Positions 1 to 9,117 of a stretch of 64,000 nt of DNA are shown here, in pieces (positions within the stretch are counted from its first letter, which is position 1; each line of letters starts with the position of its first letter). Source of the stretch: Hwangdonia seohaensis (GTDB lineage: Bacteria > Bacteroidota > Bacteroidia > Flavobacteriales > Flavobacteriaceae); contig NZ_JAVSCK010000001.1 of NCBI RefSeq assembly GCF_031932625.1, positions 62,001 to 126,000 of the forward strand, given 5' to 3'. A model generated the notes under the pieces. The model saw nothing but the letters and a program-made list of their open reading frames with translations. It was not told where the DNA came from and did no database searches. Position numbers and translations under genes: made by a program.

Positions 1-1179
1 TTTTGGAAAAAAAATAAAATCAACCTTAAAAAAGGCTATGTAAAAACGGTTGAAACCACATCTAAAACACTACAGTTTGCAAATGGCGACACCTTACAAT
101 ACGACAAACTAATAATTGCCACGGGCAGCAAACCTAATAAATTTGGGTGGCCAGGGCAAGATTTAAAAGGCGTTATGGGTATGTACCACAAACAAGATTT
201 AGATAATCTTGAAAAATATGCACCCAATAATAAAGTATGTAAACACGCCGTAATTGTTGGTGGCGGATTAATAGGTATTGAGCTTGCTGAAATGTTGCAT
301 TCGCGACATATTCCAGTGACTTTTTTAGTACGGGAACATAGTTTTTGGGATGCAGTTTTACCTAAAGGTGAATCGGCTATGATTAACCGCGAAATTTTAA
401 AAAACGGTATCGACTTACGATTAGGCGTGAATTTAAAAGAAATTAAAGCCTATGAAAACGGTCAGGTAAAATCGGTGATTATTGAAGAAACAGGCGAAGA
501 AATTGACTGCAATGTGGTGGGATTAACTGCTGGTGTTTCACCGAATATTGATTTTTTAAAAGAATCTGAAAACCAGACTGAGCCCGGGCGAAGTATTGAA
601 ACAGGGCGCGGTGTAAAAGTGAATCGGTTTTTAGAAACCAATATCCCCGATGTTTATGCCATTGGCGATTGCGCCGAACAACACGAAGGCATTGATCAGC
701 GCAGACCCATTGAAGCCGTTTGGTACACCGGACGCATGATGGGAGAAACCGTTGCGCAAACCATTTGCGGGAACCGCATTGCATACAAACCCGGACACTG
801 GTTTAACTCGGCTAAGTTTTTTGATATTGAATACCAAACCTATGGTTGGGTTTGGGCGCAACCAAAGGAAAACGAAGCCCGTTTTTATTGGGAACACCAT
901 AAAGGCAACAAATGTATTCACATCAACTACGATAAAAACACGCGTGAATTTATTGGGATTAATAATTTGGGAATTAGAATGCGACATGAGTTTTTCGATA
1001 AGGTTTTAACCGAAAAACGTTCGGTCGATTATGTTTTAGAACATTTGGCCGATGCTAATTTTGATCCTGAGTTTTACAAACTGCACGAACCGGAAATCGT
1101 TGCAAAATTCAACCAAGAAAACCACACGAATATTCAGCTGAAAAAGAAAAGTTGGAAACGTATTTTTCAAACCTCATAA
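1..1179 (+). CDS. NAD(P)/FAD-dependent oxidoreductase, 5' end missing
   Basis: The reading frame is open from base 1, so the gene starts before the window and its N-terminal FAD-binding Rossmann motif is not visible. What remains has the pyridine-nucleotide-disulfide oxidoreductase layout: an ATGSKPN segment near the start, a second Rossmann motif (VGGGLIGIELAE) for NAD(P)H, and the FAD-contacting VYAIGDCAE motif, followed by a C-terminal extension of about 150 residues. The family moves electrons from NAD(P)H to a partner protein. Only 9 bp separate it from the membrane ferredoxin gene downstream, so I infer that the two form one electron-transfer unit. No CxxC disulfide motif is visible in the part seen, so it is unlikely to be a thioredoxin or glutathione reductase. 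The specific substrate is unknown. Confidence 0.85.
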   Translation, partial: FWKKNKINLKKGYVKTVETTSKTLQFANGDTLQYDKLIIATGSKPNKFGWPGQDLKGVMGMYHKQDLDNLEKYAPNNKVCKHAVIVGGGLIGIELAEMLHSRHIPVTFLVREHSFWDAVLPKGESAMINREILKNGIDLRLGVNLKEIKAYENGQVKSVIIEETGEEIDCNVVGLTAGVSPNIDFLKESENQTEPGRSIETGRGVKVNRFLETNIPDVYAIGDCAEQHEGIDQRRPIEAVWYTGRMMGETVAQTICGNRIAYKPGHWFNSAKFFDIEYQTYGWVWAQPKENEARFYWEHHKGNKCIHINYDKNTREFIGINNLGIRMRHEFFDKVLTEKRSVDYVLEHLADANFDPEFYKLHEPEIVAKFNQENHTNIQLKKKSWKRIFQTS

Positions 1180-1188
1180 ATAAATCAA

Positions 1189-2769
1189 ATGAAGAACATT
1201 CAAAACATAGGACTTGGTTTATTTTTAACAGGTCTCGCTATATTTATCGCGCTAGTATTTTTAGGGAAGTATGAGTTAACACCACAGTTATTAGACCAAG
1301 TCATTATCAACAAAGGCATTAAAAGCGAGCTTTTTATTGATGATTTAAAAACGAACGTGGTTGAGAAGGAATTTACAAATCCGTTTTCATTTTCATCTCA
1401 AATCACATCGGCATTAAAAACAGCAAACGAAACCCACAAACAAAATAGCGAATGGGATAAAGTTATTTGGGACAAGCCACACAGTTTTTCTTACCAAATA
1501 GCCAAAAGCGCCGGAAGCGGCATGGTTAAAGTAAACAAATGGCTGTTTTGGTGGCTCACTTTTGGTTTGGGCATTATTGGTGCATTGTTATTTATTATTC
1601 CAAAGGTTATTACCTTAGGACCTGCAGGCATTAAAAACAATGGCATTTATCATAGTGCAGCGACAAACCGAGGTTGGATAGGTTGGTTCGCCTTTATATT
1701 TTTGGTAGGTTTTTATATCCTGCTTTATTTCAGGCCCGATTATATTGTAAACTGGGTTTACCTTGTTGACCCCATAAGTGAAAGTTTAAACGGAAACCCA
1801 GCAAGTCAATGGTTTTTATACGGATTTTTATACTGCACCGTAATGACGGTTATGGCGGTGAGAATGTATATAAAATACCGACACAATAAATACCAAATAT
1901 TACGAACCACGTCGGTTTTGTTTTTTCAAATTGTGTTTGCCTTTTTAATTCCAGAAATTTTAGTTCGTTTTGAAAAACCTTGGTACGATTTTAAAAACGC
2001 CTTTCCATTGGATTACGATTTCTTCTTTAAATGGAACCTTGATGAACTTATAAATAGCGGTGGCTTGGGCTTGTTTATTTTAGTTTGGGGCATCGTATTA
2101 ACCTTGGTTATCGTTCCCGTAATGGTGTATTTCTTTGGAAAACGCTGGTATTGTAGTTGGGTTTGCGGTTGTGGTGGCTTAGCTGAAACCTTGGGCGACC
2201 CTTACAGACAACTATCCGATAAATCGTTAAGCGCTTGGAAATTTGAACGTTGGTTGGTACATGGTGTTTTGGTATTTGCTTTAGTAATGACAGGCTTTAC
2301 ACTTTACTCCTATTTTTCGGGAGCTGAGGCGGTATTGGGCATCAAAACACAAACCATACAAGATGTTTACGGCTTTTTAATCGGTGCCATTTTTGCCGGG
2401 GTTATCGGCACAGGGTTCTATCCCATTTTTGGCAATCGGGTTTGGTGCCGTTTCGGTTGTCCGTTAGCCGCTTATTTAGGTATAGTACAGCGTTTTAAAT
2501 CCCGTTTTAGAATTACAACCAATGGCGGCCAATGTATTTCTTGCGGTAATTGTTCCACTTATTGTGAAATGGGAATCGATGTGCGCGCCTATGCACAAAA
2601 AGGCGAAAACATTATTAGAGCGAGTTGTGTTGGCTGTGGTATTTGTGCCGCAGTTTGCCCGCGAGGTGTTTTAAAACTGGAGAATGGCCCGGAAAAAGGA
2701 CGCATCAATCCAACCGATGTTTTACTTGGGAACGATGTGAATTTAATGGATTTAGTGAATCAGAAATAA
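1189..2769 (+). CDS. FixG/CcoG-like membrane 4Fe-4S ferredoxin protein
   Basis: A 526-residue polytopic membrane protein. A hydrophobic segment lies at residues 7-25 and further membrane segments at about 117-140, 162-182, 205-225, 240-260, 292-315, 355-378 and 393-412. Cysteines next to membrane segments (C322, C326, C328, C420, C424) resemble the CPxxC-type motifs of the NapH/FixG/CcoG group. Two classical 4Fe-4S clusters follow: C449/C452/C455/C459 and C480/C483/C486/C490, with PRG after the last cysteine. Such proteins carry electrons across or along the inner membrane. The flavoprotein gene 9 bp upstream is a plausible electron donor. The large periplasmic loop after the first membrane segment is unlike typical CcoG, so I do not assign a copper-reducing role in oxidase assembly. 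Confidence 0.85.
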   Translation: MKNIQNIGLGLFLTGLAIFIALVFLGKYELTPQLLDQVIINKGIKSELFIDDLKTNVVEKEFTNPFSFSSQITSALKTANETHKQNSEWDKVIWDKPHSFSYQIAKSAGSGMVKVNKWLFWWLTFGLGIIGALLFIIPKVITLGPAGIKNNGIYHSAATNRGWIGWFAFIFLVGFYILLYFRPDYIVNWVYLVDPISESLNGNPASQWFLYGFLYCTVMTVMAVRMYIKYRHNKYQILRTTSVLFFQIVFAFLIPEILVRFEKPWYDFKNAFPLDYDFFFKWNLDELINSGGLGLFILVWGIVLTLVIVPVMVYFFGKRWYCSWVCGCGGLAETLGDPYRQLSDKSLSAWKFERWLVHGVLVFALVMTGFTLYSYFSGAEAVLGIKTQTIQDVYGFLIGAIFAGVIGTGFYPIFGNRVWCRFGCPLAAYLGIVQRFKSRFRITTNGGQCISCGNCSTYCEMGIDVRAYAQKGENIIRASCVGCGICAAVCPRGVLKLENGPEKGRINPTDVLLGNDVNLMDLVNQK

Positions 2770-2832
2770 GTTTACAGTTTCAACATGATTAAAAAACATT
2801 CGTGTATTTGTGGCTAACTTTAATAAATTAAA

Positions 2833-3309
2833 ATGAAAAAGATTTCATTCTATATAATCCTGTCCATCAGCTTATCAATTTCAGCTCAAAAAACCTATCA
2901 AAAAAATTATTTTGATAACGGCGTTTTAAAATCTGAAGGCTGGATAAAAAGCAATCAAAAAAATGGTTATTGGAAATTCTTTTACAAAAACGGAAACATT
3001 GAAAAAGAAGGTCATTTTTCAGCAAACAAACCTATTAAATATTGGTATTTTTACACCGAAAACGGCACAAAACAAAGTGAAGGTCGTTTTGATAATGGCG
3101 AAAAAACAAACTGGTGGTCGTTTTATAACAACGCTGAAAAAATCAATTACAAATGCCAGTTTAAATACAATCGGAAAAACGGATATTGCCTCATGTACGA
3201 AAATGAAAAATTAGTTTCTGTCGCTAAGTTTAAATCCGGAAAAAAAATTAAAACATGGACAGATTTAAAAGCGTTCAAAAAAGAAAATAATTTACTAGAC
3301 CTACAATGA
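2833..3309 (+). CDS. Secreted MORN/YwqK-type repeat protein
   Basis: 158 residues with an N-terminal signal peptide ending near SISAQK (about residue 19). The body consists of short repeats of the pattern G-x-W/Y-K-F-Y-x-N-G-x-x-x-x-E-G (for example YWKFFYKNG, YWYFYTENG, WWSFYNNA). This is the MORN-variant/YwqK pattern common in Bacteroidetes exported proteins. No catalytic residues are recognisable. Its stop codon overlaps the start of the next glycosyltransferase gene (ATGA), which implies translational coupling, although a functional link with the glycosyltransferases is not established. The function is unknown; a scaffold or envelope role is only a guess. Confidence 0.75.
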   Translation: MKKISFYIILSISLSISAQKTYQKNYFDNGVLKSEGWIKSNQKNGYWKFFYKNGNIEKEGHFSANKPIKYWYFYTENGTKQSEGRFDNGEKTNWWSFYNNAEKINYKCQFKYNRKNGYCLMYENEKLVSVAKFKSGKKIKTWTDLKAFKKENNLLDLQ

Positions 3310-4022
3310 TCAAATCCAGTGCTGAGCAAAACCTAAGTATAAAAGTCATTATTCCTGCCTATAACGAAGCAGACTCCATCGCATATGTTATTAATGATAT
3401 TCCCAATATAGTTGATGAAATTATTGTGGTTAGCAACAACTCCACCGACAACACCGAAATCAACGCTAAAAAAGCTGGAGCAACGGTTTTAACCGAATCC
3501 AGAAAAGGCTACGGATACGCCTGTTTAAAAGGTATGGCCCATATAGCAAAACAGAATTTAAAACCAGATATAGTCGTTTTTTTAGATGGCGATTACAGCG
3601 ATTACCCCGAAGAATTAACAAAAATTGTAGCACCAATTATTAATGATGATATAGATTTTGTAATCGGTGCGCGTGTAAAACGACTGAGAGAGCAGGGCGC
3701 TATGACGTTTCCCCAAATTTTTGGCAATTGGTTGGCAACCACATTAATGACCTTATTTTTTGGAGCAAAATTTACCGACTTGGGGCCATTTAGAGCCATT
3801 AAATACAATAAACTATTGCGTCTAAATATGGAGGACAAAACCTATGGTTGGACGGTAGAAATGCAACTAAAAGCTTTAAAGCAAAAACTAACATACACCG
3901 AAATACCCGTGAATTACAGAAACCGAATTGGCGTCTCAAAAGTTTCCGGAACGGTAAAAGGTGCTATATTTGCAGGCTTTAAAATATTAGGTTGGATTTT
4001 TAAATACAGTATTAAAAAATGA
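3306..4022 (+). CDS. Glycosyltransferase family 2, DPM1/UDP-glucose-lipid type
   Basis: 238 residues with a GT2 fold: VIIPAYNEADSI at the N-terminus, IVVSNNSTDNT for nucleotide binding, and VVFLDGDYSDYPEE, in which the DxD-like DGD would hold the metal and nucleotide sugar. This resembles the dolichyl/polyprenyl-phosphate sugar synthase group. It lacks the C-terminal membrane pairs of GtrB, so it is probably a peripheral inner-membrane enzyme. It overlaps its neighbours by 4 bp on both sides (ATGA at 3306-3309 and at 4019-4022), so it is translationally coupled with the downstream membrane glycosyltransferase. The sugar and acceptor cannot be read from sequence. A role in envelope glycolipid or exopolysaccharide synthesis is an inference. 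Confidence 0.85.
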   Translation: MIKSSAEQNLSIKVIIPAYNEADSIAYVINDIPNIVDEIIVVSNNSTDNTEINAKKAGATVLTESRKGYGYACLKGMAHIAKQNLKPDIVVFLDGDYSDYPEELTKIVAPIINDDIDFVIGARVKRLREQGAMTFPQIFGNWLATTLMTLFFGAKFTDLGPFRAIKYNKLLRLNMEDKTYGWTVEMQLKALKQKLTYTEIPVNYRNRIGVSKVSGTVKGAIFAGFKILGWIFKYSIKK

Positions 4023-5509
4023 TTTTAGAAACCATAATTATAGTCGTTTACACCATCGCGTTATTGCTTATATTTATGTATGCTTTGGCACAATTAAACC
4101 TACTATTCAATTATTTATCTTCTAAAAAAAACAATACATCCTGCGAAACTTTCAATTTGTCAAACCCGGCGGAAATCCCCTTTGTAACCATACAATTGCC
4201 CGTTTATAACGAAATGTATGTCATGGAGCGTTTGCTCGACAACATTGCGGAAATCGACTATCCAAAAAACAAATTGGAAATCCAGGTTTTAGACGACTCA
4301 ACCGATGAGACTGTTGAAACCACAAAAAATCAAATCGATAAACTTAAAGCCAAAGGTTTAGATATTCAACATATCACCCGAACCAACCGACAAGGCTTTA
4401 AGGCCGGTGCACTTAAAGAAGGATTAAAAACAGCCAAAGGCGGTTTTATTGCCATTTTCGATGCCGATTTTCTACCAAAAAAAGATTGGCTAAAACGCAC
4501 CATTCCTTATTTTAAAGACGATAATATTGGCGTTGTACAAACACGTTGGGGGCACATTAACCGCAATTTTTCGGTATTAACAAAAATTCAGGCCTTTGCT
4601 TTAGATGCGCATTTTACCTTGGAGCAAGTAGGCCGAAACAGCAAAGGGCATTTTATAAATTTTAACGGAACCGCCGGCGTTTGGCGCAAAACCTGTATTA
4701 TAGATGCTGGCAATTGGGAAGGCGACACCCTAACCGAAGACCTCGATTTAAGCTACCGCGCCCAATTAAAAAACTGGAAATTCAAATATCTCGAAGATGT
4801 AGAAACACCGGCAGAACTTCCCGTGGCCATAAGCGCGGCACGCTCGCAACAATTTAGGTGGAACAAAGGCGGTGCCGAAAACTTTAAAAAAATGCTTTGG
4901 AAAGTTTTAAAAAACAAAAACATTTCGGCAAAAACCAAAGCCCACGGCCTGCTGCATTTATTAAACAGCACCATGTTTTTAAACATCCTCATAGTGGCCG
5001 TATTAAGCATCCCCATGCTTTACATAAAAAACGAGTACACCCATTTAAAAGCCTATTTTTTTGTAATGAGCTTCTTTATTATAAGCACCGTAATATTTTT
5101 TGTTTGCTACTGGATTATGTACCGCAGAATGTACGGCGGCGGCATAAAAAACTTTATGAACTACATTGGTATGTTTTTCGTGTTTTTCTCAATAGCCATG
5201 GGCTTTTCATTACACAATTCCATTGCTGTTTTAGAAGGACATTTGGGCAAAAAAAGTGAATTTGTGCGCACGCCAAAATTCAACATTAGCACGATAAAAG
5301 ATGGTTGGAAAAACAACAAATACCTCAAAAAAACAATCTCTATAAACGTCATTTTCGAAGGCGCCCTCATGCTCTACTTCGCCTTTGGCATGTACAGTGC
5401 ATTCGTGGTTGGCGACCAAGGTGGCGATTTCGGGTTGTTCCCCTTTCACCTCATGTTATTTCTAGGTTTTGGCTACGTATTCTTTAAATCGTTGACTTCA
5501 AAAATCTAA
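4019..5509 (+). CDS. Membrane glycosyltransferase, cellulose-synthase-like GT2
   Basis: 496 residues. An N-terminal membrane segment (about 4-30) is followed by a cytosolic GT2 domain with TIQLPVYNE, VLDDSTDET, IFDADFLP (DxD), TEDLDLSYR (TED catalytic motif) and QQFRWNKGG (QxxRW). These are the processive/CesA-like hallmark motifs. Four or more C-terminal membrane segments follow (about 322-345, 353-375, 390-410, 445-490). The order matches beta-glycan or glycosyl-lipid synthases. Its start overlaps the previous glycosyltransferase by 4 bp. No PilZ domain or BcsB partner is present, so I call it cellulose-synthase-like rather than cellulose synthase. A related interpretation is a glucosylceramide-type lipid glycosyltransferase. 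Confidence 0.88.
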   Translation: MILETIIIVVYTIALLLIFMYALAQLNLLFNYLSSKKNNTSCETFNLSNPAEIPFVTIQLPVYNEMYVMERLLDNIAEIDYPKNKLEIQVLDDSTDETVETTKNQIDKLKAKGLDIQHITRTNRQGFKAGALKEGLKTAKGGFIAIFDADFLPKKDWLKRTIPYFKDDNIGVVQTRWGHINRNFSVLTKIQAFALDAHFTLEQVGRNSKGHFINFNGTAGVWRKTCIIDAGNWEGDTLTEDLDLSYRAQLKNWKFKYLEDVETPAELPVAISAARSQQFRWNKGGAENFKKMLWKVLKNKNISAKTKAHGLLHLLNSTMFLNILIVAVLSIPMLYIKNEYTHLKAYFFVMSFFIISTVIFFVCYWIMYRRMYGGGIKNFMNYIGMFFVFFSIAMGFSLHNSIAVLEGHLGKKSEFVRTPKFNISTIKDGWKNNKYLKKTISINVIFEGALMLYFAFGMYSAFVVGDQGGDFGLFPFHLMLFLGFGYVFFKSLTSKI

Positions 5510-5524
5510 ATTCTACCATGATTT

Positions 5525-5690
5525 GTCATGCTGAACTTGTTTTAGCATCGCATCATCATTATTTGGGCGTTACCCCACCCTTCGACTCAGCTCAGGGCAA
5601 GAGGGGTCGGGCTTTCGGCAGTCGCTTCCTCCTGCGTCGGCGAGCTCCAACAAATGCCTCAATCCCTAACGCAAATCCTAACACCCATTA
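5525..5690. repeat. Intergenic repeats: HAELVSAS palindrome and GGGCGTTACC element
   Basis: This 238 bp gap between the glycosyltransferase and rlmN holds two degenerate interspersed repeats. At 5526-5549 is a copy of the palindrome GTCATGCTGAACTTG...AGCATC, also present at the end of metH part 1 (50055-50082). From about 5563 to 5680 lies a copy of an element with the core GGGCGTTACC ... GGGTCGGGCTTT ... CAATCCCTAACGC, which recurs near 28352-28450 and 47130-47215. This copy carries an internal CCTTCGACTCAGCTCAGGG insertion. No ORF is supported here. Confidence 0.7.
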
Positions 5691-5731
5691 AAAATCGTCA
5701 ACGGTAATTCGTCCATCGAAATTCCTTTCAC

Positions 5732-5739
5732 TATTTTTG
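5732..5739 (+). promoter_or_regulatory. Bacteroidetes -7 box of rlmN (TATTTTTG)
   Basis: The sequence matches the Bacteroidetes primary-sigma -7 consensus TAnnTTTG exactly. It lies only 8 bp before the rlmN ATG (5748), so transcription would begin at or next to the start codon. No convincing TTTG is visible at the correct -33 distance. Confidence 0.5.
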
Positions 5740-5747
5740 CAAAACTT

Positions 5748-6788
5748 ATGACGGTAAAGAAAAAAGATATACGCGCATTAACCAAAGAACAATTAAGAGA
5801 ATTCTTTGTAAAACAAGGCGACAAAGCATTTAGGGGCAATCAAGTATACGAATGGCTTTGGCAAAAATCGGCACACCATTTTGAGGACATGACCAATGTT
5901 TCAAAAGAAACACGCCAAATGCTCGAAGACCATTTTGTAATCAATCACATAAAGGTCGATAACATGCAGCGCAGTAACGATGGTACGGTTAAAAACGCGG
6001 TGCGCTTGCACGATGGTTTAATTGTAGAATCGGTTTTAATTCCAACCAAAACACGCACAACAGCCTGTGTATCCAGTCAAGTTGGTTGTAGTTTAGACTG
6101 TAAATTTTGTGCCACGGCACGATTAAAACGGATGCGTAATTTAAACCCGGATGAAATTTACGACCAAGTGGTTGCTATCGATAACCAAAGTAGATTATAT
6201 CACAACAGGCCATTAAGCAACATAGTGTTTATGGGCATGGGCGAACCGCTAATGAATTATAACAACGTAATTAAGGCCATCGATAAAATAACCTCGCCCG
6301 AAGGTTTGGGCATGTCGCCAAAGCGCATAACCGTTTCCACTTCTGGCGTGCCAAAAATTATTAAAAAAATGGCAGACGACGATGTTAAATTTAATTTAGC
6401 CGTATCGTTGCATTCAGCTATCGATGAGGTTCGAACCACCATCATGCCTTTTAACGAAACTTTTCCTTTAAAGGATTTAAAAGAATCTTTAGAATATTGG
6501 TACGAAAAAACAAACCGTAAAATAAGTTACGAATATGTAGTTTGGAAAGGTATAAACGATTCACAAAAAGACATTGATGCTTTTGTTAAGTTCTGTAAAT
6601 ACGTGCCATGTAAAGTTAATATTATTGAGTACAATCCTATTGACGATGGCCATTTTCAGCAAGCCTCAAATGAGGCCTTGGAAAACTACATCAAAACTTT
6701 AGAAAAAAATAGAATAGTGGTTAATGTACGACGAAGCCGAGGAAAAGATATTGATGCGGCATGCGGACAATTAGCAAATAAAGGTTAA
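5748..6788 (+). CDS. rlmN: 23S rRNA (adenine-2503-C2)-methyltransferase RlmN
   Basis: 346 residues, normal length for the family. This radical-SAM enzyme methylates C2 of A2503 in 23S rRNA and A37 in some tRNAs. The radical-SAM cluster motif CxxxCxxC is at C114/C118/C121 (CSLDCKFC). The glycine-rich SAM-binding segment is VFMGMGEPLMNYNNV. The C-terminal cysteine needed for resolution of the methylated intermediate is present near residue 339 (AACGQLA). It stands alone between two repeat- or terminator-bearing gaps. The ATG at 5748 follows the -7 box closely, which suggests a nearly leaderless mRNA. Confidence 0.97.
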   Translation: MTVKKKDIRALTKEQLREFFVKQGDKAFRGNQVYEWLWQKSAHHFEDMTNVSKETRQMLEDHFVINHIKVDNMQRSNDGTVKNAVRLHDGLIVESVLIPTKTRTTACVSSQVGCSLDCKFCATARLKRMRNLNPDEIYDQVVAIDNQSRLYHNRPLSNIVFMGMGEPLMNYNNVIKAIDKITSPEGLGMSPKRITVSTSGVPKIIKKMADDDVKFNLAVSLHSAIDEVRTTIMPFNETFPLKDLKESLEYWYEKTNRKISYEYVVWKGINDSQKDIDAFVKFCKYVPCKVNIIEYNPIDDGHFQQASNEALENYIKTLEKNRIVVNVRRSRGKDIDAACGQLANKG

Positions 6789-6790
6789 AA

Positions 6791-6814
6791 AAAGCTGCAA
6801 ATTGCAGCTTTTTA
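6791..6814. terminator. Bidirectional intrinsic terminator (rlmN / T9SS protein)
   Basis: An inverted repeat AAAGCTGCAA/TTGCAGCTTT is flanked by A- and T-runs, so it can end transcription from both converging genes. It lies right after the rlmN stop codon and before the minus-strand stop codon at 6819. Confidence 0.85.
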
Positions 6815-6818
6815 TTAA

Positions 6819-7697
6819 TTAATCTTTGTAAAATTTGATGGTTTTCGAATGTCCCTCTAAGGTCACCTTAGCGAGGTAAATACCCCGGTTTAAATCCAAA
6901 ACATCAACCTTCTCTTCTGTTTGATATAATTTTTTACTCAAAACTTCTTGCCCTAATAAGTTATACAGGGTAACATTTTGCAACTTAGAATGAGGTGATT
7001 TTAAAGATAAAACACCTTCGTCCTTATTATAGAATAGACTGAAGGCTTTGGCTTCTACATCTGTTAAACCAAGAGTAGAGCTAGTAACTACAACAGTGTC
7101 AACACCTATATAGTCAGAGTTATTAGTATTGTCTTCAGTAAAATACCTAAATGCAAGACGTGCATCAACAGGTGTAACACTCAAGCCTGAAACCGTTACT
7201 GTATACTGTGTAAATGTTGTAGGATAAGAGCCTGCACCTGTAGTAAGATATGTTGGATTAATATCTAATAACAAGGTAGTATATTCACCTACATCTGTAC
7301 TATTTGTTGGAGCAATTGGATTGGTTCCTGCTCCAATACGTACCTGTAGTCTATCCGGATATTGAACGGGGTCAACCGTTCTGGTATAAAAACTTAATTC
7401 GTCACCATTTTTTAACGATAGTGTTGGAAGTATAAGCCACGTGCTAACTGCTTGACCTATATCGGAAGCTGACAAATAATCAGCTGCTATATAAGAATTT
7501 AAAGCACCTCCATGAGCATTAAACCTACTTGTATCTCCTTGAAACCAATTTGTGGCACCTGGAAACTCACTAACATTTAATATGGTCCAGCCCGCCGTTG
7601 ACAAGGTGGAAACATCATCAAAATTTTCTGATAAAATCTGACCACCAACAAAATGGAAAGAGATTAAAAAAACAAACAATAAAGTAATTTTTTTCAT
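6819..7697 (-). CDS. Secreted T9SS protein with choice-of-anchor J-like domain
   Basis: About 292 residues from the ATG at 7697. The frame extends upstream to 7754, but the signal peptide (MKKITLLFVFLISFHFVGGQ) starts here. A beta-rich domain follows (NFDDVSTLSTAGWTI..., then SFYTRT and RLQVRIG), typical of cleaved-adhesin/choice-of-anchor J domains. The last ~75 residues form a type IX secretion sorting domain: FSLFYNKDEGVLSL, VTLYNLLGQEVL, then LNRGIYLAKV and a terminal KTIKFYKD. The mature protein should be exported by T9SS and anchored or released at the surface. No catalytic motif is seen. It is monocistronic with the terminator just downstream. Adhesion or glycan binding is an inference from the domain family. 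Confidence 0.85.
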   Translation of the reverse strand: MKKITLLFVFLISFHFVGGQILSENFDDVSTLSTAGWTILNVSEFPGATNWFQGDTSRFNAHGGALNSYIAADYLSASDIGQAVSTWLILPTLSLKNGDELSFYTRTVDPVQYPDRLQVRIGAGTNPIAPTNSTDVGEYTTLLLDINPTYLTTGAGSYPTTFTQYTVTVSGLSVTPVDARLAFRYFTEDNTNNSDYIGVDTVVVTSSTLGLTDVEAKAFSLFYNKDEGVLSLKSPHSKLQNVTLYNLLGQEVLSKKLYQTEEKVDVLDLNRGIYLAKVTLEGHSKTIKFYKD

Positions 7698-7945
7698 AAT
7701 TAATAGGTTTAATGTTGTGATAGATTTGTTTTCAATAAATGTTTTATAAAACATTTATTAAGGCCTTAATTTATGCTAAATTACTAATTTTATTAATAAT
7801 CGATTAACGTTAAAAGAAAAATGAATAACCCATATGAAATTTTGTTTTAAACAAATATTGTTTTTAAAGCTGGACAACAAGACTAATGACTTAATATTTT
7901 GGTGGATAATCATTTCTCATATAAATAGTTTTTTTTGATTATAAC

Positions 7946-7976
7946 ATTGCTTAATATCAGTTTATCATTAGCTTTG
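7946..7976 (+). promoter_or_regulatory. Predicted promoter of the polyprenyl synthetase gene
   Basis: An ATTG at 7946-7949 and TAGCTTTG at 7969-7976 are separated by 19 bp, matching the Bacteroidetes -33/-7 pattern TTTG-N17-19-TAnnTTTG with one mismatch at -33. The start codon follows 20 bp later. The rest of the ~300 bp gap (7698-7995) is AT-rich with no other recognisable element. Confidence 0.55.
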
Positions 7977-7995
7977 TGACATTCAATTTTAGCAT

Positions 7996-8973
7996 TTGAA
8001 AATAGTAGAACAAATAAAGCAACCCATAGCCTACGAAATGGATCTTTTCGAGCAAAAGTTCCAATTGTCCATGTCCAGTAAAGTGGCGTTGCTAAACCGA
8101 ATTACGCATTATATTGTTAACCGGAAAGGGAAACAAATGCGCCCTATGTTTGTGTTTTTGGTCTCTAAAATGGTATCTAACGGAGAAGTAAGCGAACGCA
8201 CTTACAGAGGTGCATCGGTTATCGAGCTTATCCATACGGCAACTTTGGTGCACGACGATGTGGTGGACGATAGCAACCGGCGTCGTGGATTCTTCTCGAT
8301 AAACGCGCTTTGGAAAAATAAAATAGCTGTTTTAATAGGTGATTATTTACTGTCTAAAGGATTGTTGTTATCCATAGACAATAATGATTTCGATTTGCTT
8401 AAAATCATTTCTATTGCGGTTCGAGAAATGAGTGAAGGCGAACTGCTTCAAATTGAAAAAGCTCGAAAATTAGACATTACCGAAACGGTTTACTACGAAA
8501 TTATACGTCAAAAAACAGCAACGCTTATAGCGGCCTGTTGTAGTTTGGGGGCAGCATCAGTAAAACCCGATTCACAGGATGTTGAAACCATGCGAAAGTT
8601 TGGTGAACTTATCGGTATGGCTTTTCAAATAAAAGACGATTTGTTCGATTACGGCGCAACCCAAATAGGCAAACCCACAGGCATTGATATTAAAGAACAA
8701 AAAATGACATTACCATTAATTTATGTGCTCAACCAAGCCGATAAAAAAGATAAACGTTGGCTGATAAACTCCATTAAAAACCATAATAAAGATACCAAAC
8801 GCGTAAAGGAAGTAATAGCCTTTGTAAAAAATAATGGCGGCTTAGACTACGCCGTGGGTAAAATGAAAACATTTCAAAATGAAGCTTTGCAATTGTTGGA
8901 TACCTATCCAGATTCAGAGTATAAAAATGCCCTGAAATTGATGGTGAATTATGTTATTGAGCGGAAGAAATGA
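7996..8973 (+). CDS. Polyprenyl (octaprenyl-type) diphosphate synthase
   Basis: 325 residues of the trans-isoprenyl diphosphate synthase family, which elongates allylic diphosphates with IPP to make the quinone side chain. The first Asp-rich motif is D87-D88-VV-D91-D92 (HDDVVDD). The second is at D214-D215-x-x-D218 (KDDLFD). KGKQMRP at about 44-50 binds IPP. The start is a TTG at 7996; the sequence from that codon (KIVEQIKQPI) resembles the family N-terminus, so I prefer it over the internal Met at residue 15. Chain length cannot be fixed from sequence alone. Flavobacteria use MK-6/MK-7, so a hexa-/heptaprenyl product is as likely as octaprenyl. Confidence 0.93.
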   Translation: MKIVEQIKQPIAYEMDLFEQKFQLSMSSKVALLNRITHYIVNRKGKQMRPMFVFLVSKMVSNGEVSERTYRGASVIELIHTATLVHDDVVDDSNRRRGFFSINALWKNKIAVLIGDYLLSKGLLLSIDNNDFDLLKIISIAVREMSEGELLQIEKARKLDITETVYYEIIRQKTATLIAACCSLGAASVKPDSQDVETMRKFGELIGMAFQIKDDLFDYGATQIGKPTGIDIKEQKMTLPLIYVLNQADKKDKRWLINSIKNHNKDTKRVKEVIAFVKNNGGLDYAVGKMKTFQNEALQLLDTYPDSEYKNALKLMVNYVIERKK

Positions 8974-9117
8974 TGGTTTTAAAGAGGTTCATTTAACGCA
9001 AAGATAAAGTTACATTTAAATACTGAAACAATCCTGATAATTATCGAGACAGCAAAAGCACGTTCCTAATAGATGTTCTATTCAATAATTTTATAAACAG
9101 GCACCTCCTTGTTTTCT

